Assembly (NCBI GenBank): GCA_003021045.1
Contig: PXRN01000003.1
Span: 64,001-128,000, forward strand
Origin: Halobacteriales archaeon QS_4_69_34
GTDB lineage: Archaea; Halobacteriota; Halobacteria; Halobacteriales; Halococcaceae
Direction: 5' to 3'
Length of the DNA stretch: 64,000 nt
Positions 59,984 through 64,000 of this stretch are shown here, one piece after another; position 1 is the stretch's first letter; each line of letters opens with the position of its first letter. The position numbers were made by a program, and so were the translations under genes. Below the pieces are notes generated by a model. That model was not told the DNA's origin, made no database searches, and saw nothing but the letters and a program-made list of their open reading frames with translations.

Positions 59984-61011
59984 CTTCCTGTTTCAGCGAC
60001 GTGGTTTGCAGCGACCGGTTGAAAGGCGGTCGCCGTAGGGACCACGGTCTCCGCGGGCGTTGATTCGGCACAGCCCGTGCCTATATTCGCTTCCGTTTTC
60101 TCGACGCCGCGCTGGAGGACGGCTTGTCGGTAGCGACGCCGCACCGGGCACACTCCTTGGTCGTTCCCGCCGGGTCGACGGCGACGAAGTGCGTGCCTTC
60201 GCGTTCGCACTTGTAGGCGAGCATCCGGCGGAACGTCCCCCACGCCGCCGACGCTCGGTTGCGACTGTTGCCCGGCAGTTCCAGCAACCCCTTCGCGTCG
60301 AGGTCTTCGACTGCCACGAGGTCGTACTCGCGGGCGTAGTACGCCGAGAGTTTGTGCAGGAAATCCCGTCGCTTTCGCTTGAGGTCGGCGTGGCGTCGGG
60401 CCACTTTCCGCTGCTGTTTGCGGTAGTTGGCCGAGTCGTGTTTCCGGCGGGACAGAACCCGTTGTTCGTGTTCGAGCCGCTCGCGTTCGGCGGCGAGGTC
60501 GAGCGAGCCGACCGCCGTACCGTCGGTGTCGTGGGCGAACTTCAGGATGCCCACGTCGATGCCGACGCACCGCTCGGGGTCGGCGGGCTTCGCCGGTGGT
60601 TCTTCGGGCGTCTCGACCACCGATTTTCGGGAGGCACAGCCGGTCGTGGTCGCCCTTTTTGTGGAGCTCGAAACCGGACTGACTGTACGTGAACGAATGG
60701 TAGTATCCCGCTCCTTTCCACCGGAGTTGCCCGACGGGGTGGCCGTTCTCCTTGAGTCCCCGGAGCGTCGAGAGGTTGTCGTACAACCGCTGAACGACCT
60801 TCTGGAGTACCTTCGAGTGAACGTCCCCGAGGCCGTCCCACCACGTTTTGAGGTCGGGAAGGCGCTTCTGCTCGCTGTATGCGGACGTGTCCTCGACGCG
60901 ATTGAGGCGGTAGAGAAAATGGTTGTAGAGCTGTCGGCAGGTGTCGAGCGTCCATGCGAGCCGCTCCCGGTGGTCGGCGGTCGGGTCGAGCCGGAAGCGG
61001 TAGTTGAGCAT
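59941..61011 (-). pseudogene. tnpB: tnpB (RNA-guided nuclease) with two frameshifting deletions
   Basis: Starts MLNYRFRLDPTADHRERLAW (ATG 61011) and is normal to LHKKGDHDRLCLPKIGG. Near 60621 it jumps frame into VETPEEPPAKPADPERCVGI, so some 35 residues of the middle are missing. RuvC-I (CVGIDVGILK) and RuvC-II (LVAVEDLDAKG) are present, as is CARCGVATDKP; then near 60111-60124 a second deletion removes the other CxxC pair and the RuvC-III DRDxNAA, and the frame shifts to VLQRGVEKTEANIGTGCAES, ending VAETGSPTLKRPLRCGSGR. Loss of the third catalytic Asp makes it nuclease-dead. Confidence 0.85.
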
Positions 61012-61014
61012 GGT

Positions 61015-61155
61015 CTACTCGTCGGGTTCGCTGATGCGAACCACTTTGACCTCGGACCCGAGCCACCGCTTCGGAACGGTGACGTGGGCGCTGTTGCCGA
61101 AGGGCTTCACTTCACGGTCGAGGGCTTCCTCGCCGCCGATAGTGAACGAGGCCAC
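61015..61155 (-). CDS. DUF2080 transposase-associated protein
   Basis: 46 residues from GTG 61155. EEALDREVKPFGNSAHVTVP and KRWLGSEVKVVRISEPDE are the hallmark of DUF2080, an AbrB/SpoVT-like small protein encoded just before tnpB in haloarchaeal IS1341-type elements. It ends 3 bases before the tnpB ATG. It appears intact, so it may outlive the element as a DNA-binding protein. A longer frame to 61308 is possible but unconserved. Confidence 0.8.
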   Translation of the reverse strand: MASFTIGGEEALDREVKPFGNSAHVTVPKRWLGSEVKVVRISEPDE

Positions 61156-61309
61156 ACCGATGTATATGCGCGGAATATACTTGAACGTATTACTCGTGGT
61201 CCGGGCGGTCGGCGTACCGAGGCCACGGAAAACCAGATGATGACGGACGCTGTATCCCCTCTCTACCGCTCGGCCACGCACAGCGCCTCGCGCGGGATCC
61301 GGCAGCACG

Positions 61310-61531
61310 TCAGTCGCTGTGGCGGTTCGCCAGCGCCCACACGTTCGCCGCGACGAGCAACCCGACCGTCACGGCTCCGAGCGGTGCCACGATCGGGAGC
61401 AGCCGCTCCGGCTGGACGCCCACCGCGAGCAGCGCGAGGAGCACGACCCCAGCGAGGGCTCCGGCCGCGCCGGCACCGGCGAAGAGCGTGCCGGTCGTGC
61501 CGAGCTGTCGTCGGAGTTCGGCGCTGCTCAT
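61310..61531 (-). CDS. Small two-helix membrane protein
   Basis: 73 residues: a short charged start (MSSAELRRQLGTTG), helix 1 AGAAGALAGVVLLALLAVGV, a PERLLP turn and helix 2 VAPLGAVTVGLLVAANVWAL, ending NRHSD. Size and topology fit small haloarchaeal inner-membrane proteins. It lies 52 bp after the FemAB-like gene on the same strand, possibly the same transcript. Function unknown. Confidence 0.62.
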   Translation of the reverse strand: MSSAELRRQLGTTGTLFAGAGAAGALAGVVLLALLAVGVQPERLLPIVAPLGAVTVGLLVAANVWALANRHSD

Positions 61532-61583
61532 GACGTCCGTTCGTAGACGAGCGAGCGCAATAAGCGTTCGGACGGCTGAACCG

Positions 61584-62612
61584 TCACCCCGGACCGAGCC
61601 GGCCGCCTAGCCGACCCACCCAGTCGTAGGCCGCCTTCGCGGCATCCATCGCCATGCCGCCGGATTCGACGACGTAGTAGGGCGCGAGCTCCGCGCCGAA
61701 CTTCGATTTGTACGCACAGAGCCGCTCGGTGTTCGCGCCTACGAGGTCGTATTCCCCCACGGACTCGACCGGCGGGTCCGTGGCGACGTCCCGGATGATC
61801 CGCCAGTGGAGCAGGCTGTTGACGCTCGTCCCCTCGTGAGTCGCTCGGGTGCCGCCGAGCCAGTAGTAGGCGGCGTCGTTCGAGTACAGCGCGATGATCC
61901 CGCCGAGGTACTCGCCCGCCGGTGTGCGGGCGACGTACACCCGACAGCGCTCGTCGAGCGTCGCGATCAGGTCCCGGACGTAGGGCCACTCGACGCCGAA
62001 GCGCTGGTCGGTTTCAGTGTACCGGGCCGCGGTCTCGCGAAAGACCGTCTCGCCGCCGTCGATCCCCTCGCACCCGATCTCGATGGCCGCGTCCGCGCCG
62101 GCCCGTATCTCCCGGCGGAGGCTCCGGCTGAACGAGTCCAGCAGGGCGTCCGGCGAGCGGTTCCCGACGTCGAGCCGATACGTGAAAGCCGGCGACACGG
62201 AGAGTCCGTTCCACCGGTAGGGACGCGGGTCGCCGTAGGCGGGATGACAGACCGTCCGAAAGAGGGTCCTCGAAGAGCCGACGCCGAACGCATCGAGCAC
62301 CCCCTCGGCGAAGCGCCCGTTGACCGCCTCCTGTTTGCGCCGCTTCGGACTCGTCGCCATCACCAGCGGGCCGAGGTTCGGGACGGCCATCCCCGGTGGC
62401 GGCGAGGACACCACCCTCACGCCGGGACCGCGCCGCACGAACAGGGGGGCCATCGCCACCAGCTGCTCGCCGCGGTAGCCCCCCACGAGGGCGAGCTCGC
62501 CGGGCGCGTGCTCGGCGAGTACGGACAGCGCCGCCGGCGCGTGGAAGGGCTCGAATCCGCTCGACGGCAGCGCGGACGCCCACTCCCCGAGCGACAGCCG
62601 CTCGATTCTCAT
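61584..62612 (-). CDS. FemAB/GNAT-like acyltransferase
   Basis: 342 residues with two GNAT-like halves, as in FemAB/peptidoglycan-bridge enzymes and the haloarchaeal relatives in glycan clusters. First half: HAPAALSVLAEHAPGELALV with GGYRGEQLVAMAPLFV. Second half: LLDSFSRSLRREIRAGADAA, ARTPAGEYLGGIIALYSNDA and YYWLGGTRATHEGTSVNSLL, then YDLVGANTERLCAYKSKFGA, the KxxFG(A/G) signature. ATG 62612 (MRIERLSLGEWASAL) is chosen. It probably adds an amino-acyl or acyl group to a surface sugar; archaea lack peptidoglycan. Confidence 0.87.
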   Translation of the reverse strand: MRIERLSLGEWASALPSSGFEPFHAPAALSVLAEHAPGELALVGGYRGEQLVAMAPLFVRRGPGVRVVSSPPPGMAVPNLGPLVMATSPKRRKQEAVNGRFAEGVLDAFGVGSSRTLFRTVCHPAYGDPRPYRWNGLSVSPAFTYRLDVGNRSPDALLDSFSRSLRREIRAGADAAIEIGCEGIDGGETVFRETAARYTETDQRFGVEWPYVRDLIATLDERCRVYVARTPAGEYLGGIIALYSNDAAYYWLGGTRATHEGTSVNSLLHWRIIRDVATDPPVESVGEYDLVGANTERLCAYKSKFGAELAPYYVVESGGMAMDAAKAAYDWVGRLGGRLGPG

Positions 62613-62873
62613 GGCGCTCTCGCGCGACGGTGGCCGGCTTCGGTCATCGATGTCTTCCGTTGCCCGACTACCGGACAAAAGCGTTCCCGTTAGGATCGAG
62701 TCCCGCTCGGTTCCGGGCCGCCCGTCCCCACACCGGGACGGCGTGGCGCTGACGGGACGGTGGCGTCGCGTCGACGACGGACGATACGACCGCTGCCCGA
62801 CCATCACGCCAGTCGTCGGCCCGCGCCGTCTCCGACCGTTCTCGCGCCGTTGCCGTCCCCCTGTCCGTCGCTC

Positions 62874-63839
62874 TCAGTAGTCGAGCGCGTCGTACAGTTC
62901 GGCGGGCGGGCCGACCCACGCGCCCATGTCGAGCGCGCGCTCGATCAGCCGCCGATAGAGCCCGCGGTAGTCGGGGAACTCGGGCGCGAACAGTCGGGGG
63001 TGCCACAGCACCGTCATGGTCGCGCCGTGTGCGGCCGCCTCGGCGAGCAGGCGCTCGCACTCGTCCCACGCCGCCTCGATCCCGCCCGCCGCACGCACCA
63101 GCGCCACCTCCATGACGGTCAGCGGGAAGACGACGAACCCGTCGTCGAAGGGGCGCAGCGGGTCGTAGCCGTGCCGGAAGCCGTACTCCGTGGCTGATCC
63201 CAGGCTGCTGTCGTAGTCCAGCCCGAGCGCCCGGTGGTGCGCCCAGGTTTCCGGGGCCCGTAGGTTGAGGTAGTGCTGGCGGCCCCCGCGGACCGGGTGC
63301 CCGAGCGCGCGCTCGACGCGCCGCTTCTCTACGCGGAGGCGCTCGCGGTCGTCGGCCGTGTCGTAGGAGCCGTGCAGGCCGACCTCCCAGCCACCGGCGT
63401 CGAGCCGGCGGATCACCTCGGTCATACGGGGCGCGCCGACGTCGTACCGGCCGAGGTGTTCGAGCCACGCGATCGGGCGCAGCCACTCCCGAAGTGGACG
63501 CTCGCCGAGCCGGCGCGCGCTGAGGAAGTAGAACGCCGAGCGCACGCCCAGCTCGGCTTCCAGCGCCATCACCACCTCGAACTGCCAGTAGGGGTTCGTC
63601 CCGGCCCGGAGCGCACGGAGGTGGGCGGGGCGGCGCTCGGCGAGCGCGTAGTAGAGCGCCTGGTAGGTCTTGTGCGGTCGGTCGACGTCGTGGGTGAGAC
63701 AGAGCGCGAACGGGGCCTCTTCGGGCCCGGGAGTCCCGGCGGCCGGCGTCCCGTCGGGTGTCGGTGCGGCGTCCGCCGGCTCCCCGTCCACCGACGTCCG
63801 GCTCGCCGCCCCGTTGCCGCCGCTCGTGGACCCACCCAT
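62874..63839 (-). CDS. Polysaccharide deacetylase family protein
   Basis: 321 residues. After an acidic low-complexity head (~43 residues), FALCLTHDVDRPHKTYQALY gives the catalytic/metal Asp pair (HDVD) of carbohydrate esterase 4; GLHGSYDTADDRERLRVEKR provides the HxxxD/H ligand segment; TMTVLWHPRLFAPEFPDYRG gives the last His. No signal peptide, so it acts in the cytoplasm, perhaps on lipid-linked sugar. Two bases separate its start from the stop of the 2-epimerase gene upstream: likely one operon. Confidence 0.88.
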   Translation of the reverse strand: MGGSTSGGNGAASRTSVDGEPADAAPTPDGTPAAGTPGPEEAPFALCLTHDVDRPHKTYQALYYALAERRPAHLRALRAGTNPYWQFEVVMALEAELGVRSAFYFLSARRLGERPLREWLRPIAWLEHLGRYDVGAPRMTEVIRRLDAGGWEVGLHGSYDTADDRERLRVEKRRVERALGHPVRGGRQHYLNLRAPETWAHHRALGLDYDSSLGSATEYGFRHGYDPLRPFDDGFVVFPLTVMEVALVRAAGGIEAAWDECERLLAEAAAHGATMTVLWHPRLFAPEFPDYRGLYRRLIERALDMGAWVGPPAELYDALDY

Positions 63840-63841
63840 GC

Positions 63842-64000
63842 TCAGGCGTGGCTCTCGATGGCGTCGGCGATCCGGACGGCCGCGTCGCCGTCGCCGTAGA
63901 GTTCGGGTTTCGGGGGCAGCTCGATCGGCCGGGAGAGTGCGCGCGCGATCGCCGCCCGGTCGGCGCCCACCAGCGTGTTCCAGCCCGCTTCCACGGTCTC
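63842..64000 (-). CDS. UDP-N-acetylglucosamine 2-epimerase, C-terminal part only
   Basis: The last 52 residues of a gene entering from the right edge: ETVEAGWNTLVGADRAAIAR, IELPPKPELYGDGDAAVRIA and DAIESHA then stop at 63842-63844. The ETVExGWNxLVG and LYGDGxAAxRI blocks are the C-terminus of 2-epimerases. It differs from the wecB at 53958 (ETVSVGANRVIGVEPDAIV), so it is a second enzyme, probably of another subfamily. Confidence 0.82.
   Translation of the reverse strand, partial: ETVEAGWNTLVGADRAAIARALSRPIELPPKPELYGDGDAAVRIADAIESHA

Larger units (their letters stand above)
59925..61250 (-). mobile_element. Decayed IS1341-type (IS200/IS605 group) TnpB element
   Basis: Contains a DUF2080 transposase-associated gene, a broken tnpB and the characteristic 3' end: CCCCACCCT...AGGGTGGGG hairpin and GGAGGATGTCAC terminus. 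There is no tnpA, so it could only move with a helper. The left end lies upstream of the DUF2080 gene, in 61160-61250, and is not exact. Confidence 0.8.

Overview
The window comes from a haloarchaeon (class Halobacteria). Evidence: very high GC in most genes with GC-ending codons, acidic proteins, archaeal-only genes (NOP5, the large subunit of DNA polymerase D, GTP cyclohydrolase IIa), Tat signals, a PGF-CTERM surface protein, near-leaderless promoters with TATA boxes, and haloarchaea-restricted small families. The genus cannot be fixed from the sequence alone.

Layout. 1-7.3 kb: end of NOP5, a ferritin-like Tat protein, a small haloarchaeal protein, a zinc-less MDR oxidoreductase, then a run of pterin-synthase homologue, glycosyltransferase, methyltransferase and GTP cyclohydrolase IIa (two overlapping stop/start junctions). 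7.6-15.5 kb: a G3E metallochaperone GTPase, a CxxC mini-protein, an aquaporin with a duplicated start, a zinc alcohol dehydrogenase, a membrane glycosyltransferase, a sulfatase-like protein and a C2H2 mini-protein. 15.5-20.4 kb: an AT-richer accessory island holding three decayed genes (PRC-barrel, SAM hydroxide adenosyltransferase, IS6 transposase) and three intact genes of unknown function that share a glycine-spaced helix (17299-17739, 17833-19164, 19878-20297). This trio is the best candidate for an undescribed system.

20.7-40 kb: a Tat-exported oxidoreductase pair behind a perfect palindrome, DNA polymerase D large subunit with a compositional scar exactly at the intein-prone active site, a PPC-domain protein, a PGF-CTERM beta-helix protein, a run of small membrane-protein genes (DUF1405, DUF63, DUF457, DUF420), cysS, DUF5779, a cupin, a VOC protein and a RAD25/XPB-like helicase broken by an internal deletion.

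40-64 kb: a cell-surface polysaccharide/glycoconjugate region: glycosyltransferases, three phosphatase/sulfatase-fold proteins, large membrane proteins, WecB/WecC nucleotide-sugar enzymes, two DUF354 proteins, two six-hairpin-like paralogues, a formyltransferase-like protein, a FemAB-like acyltransferase, a polysaccharide deacetylase and a second 2-epimerase cut by the window edge. A decayed IS1341-type TnpB element with its 3' hairpin is inserted there. The wecB/wecC pair would supply UDP-ManNAc uronate for the glycosyltransferases; the deacetylase, formyltransferase and FemAB-like genes look like sugar-modifying enzymes.

No rRNA, tRNA or CRISPR array was recognised.
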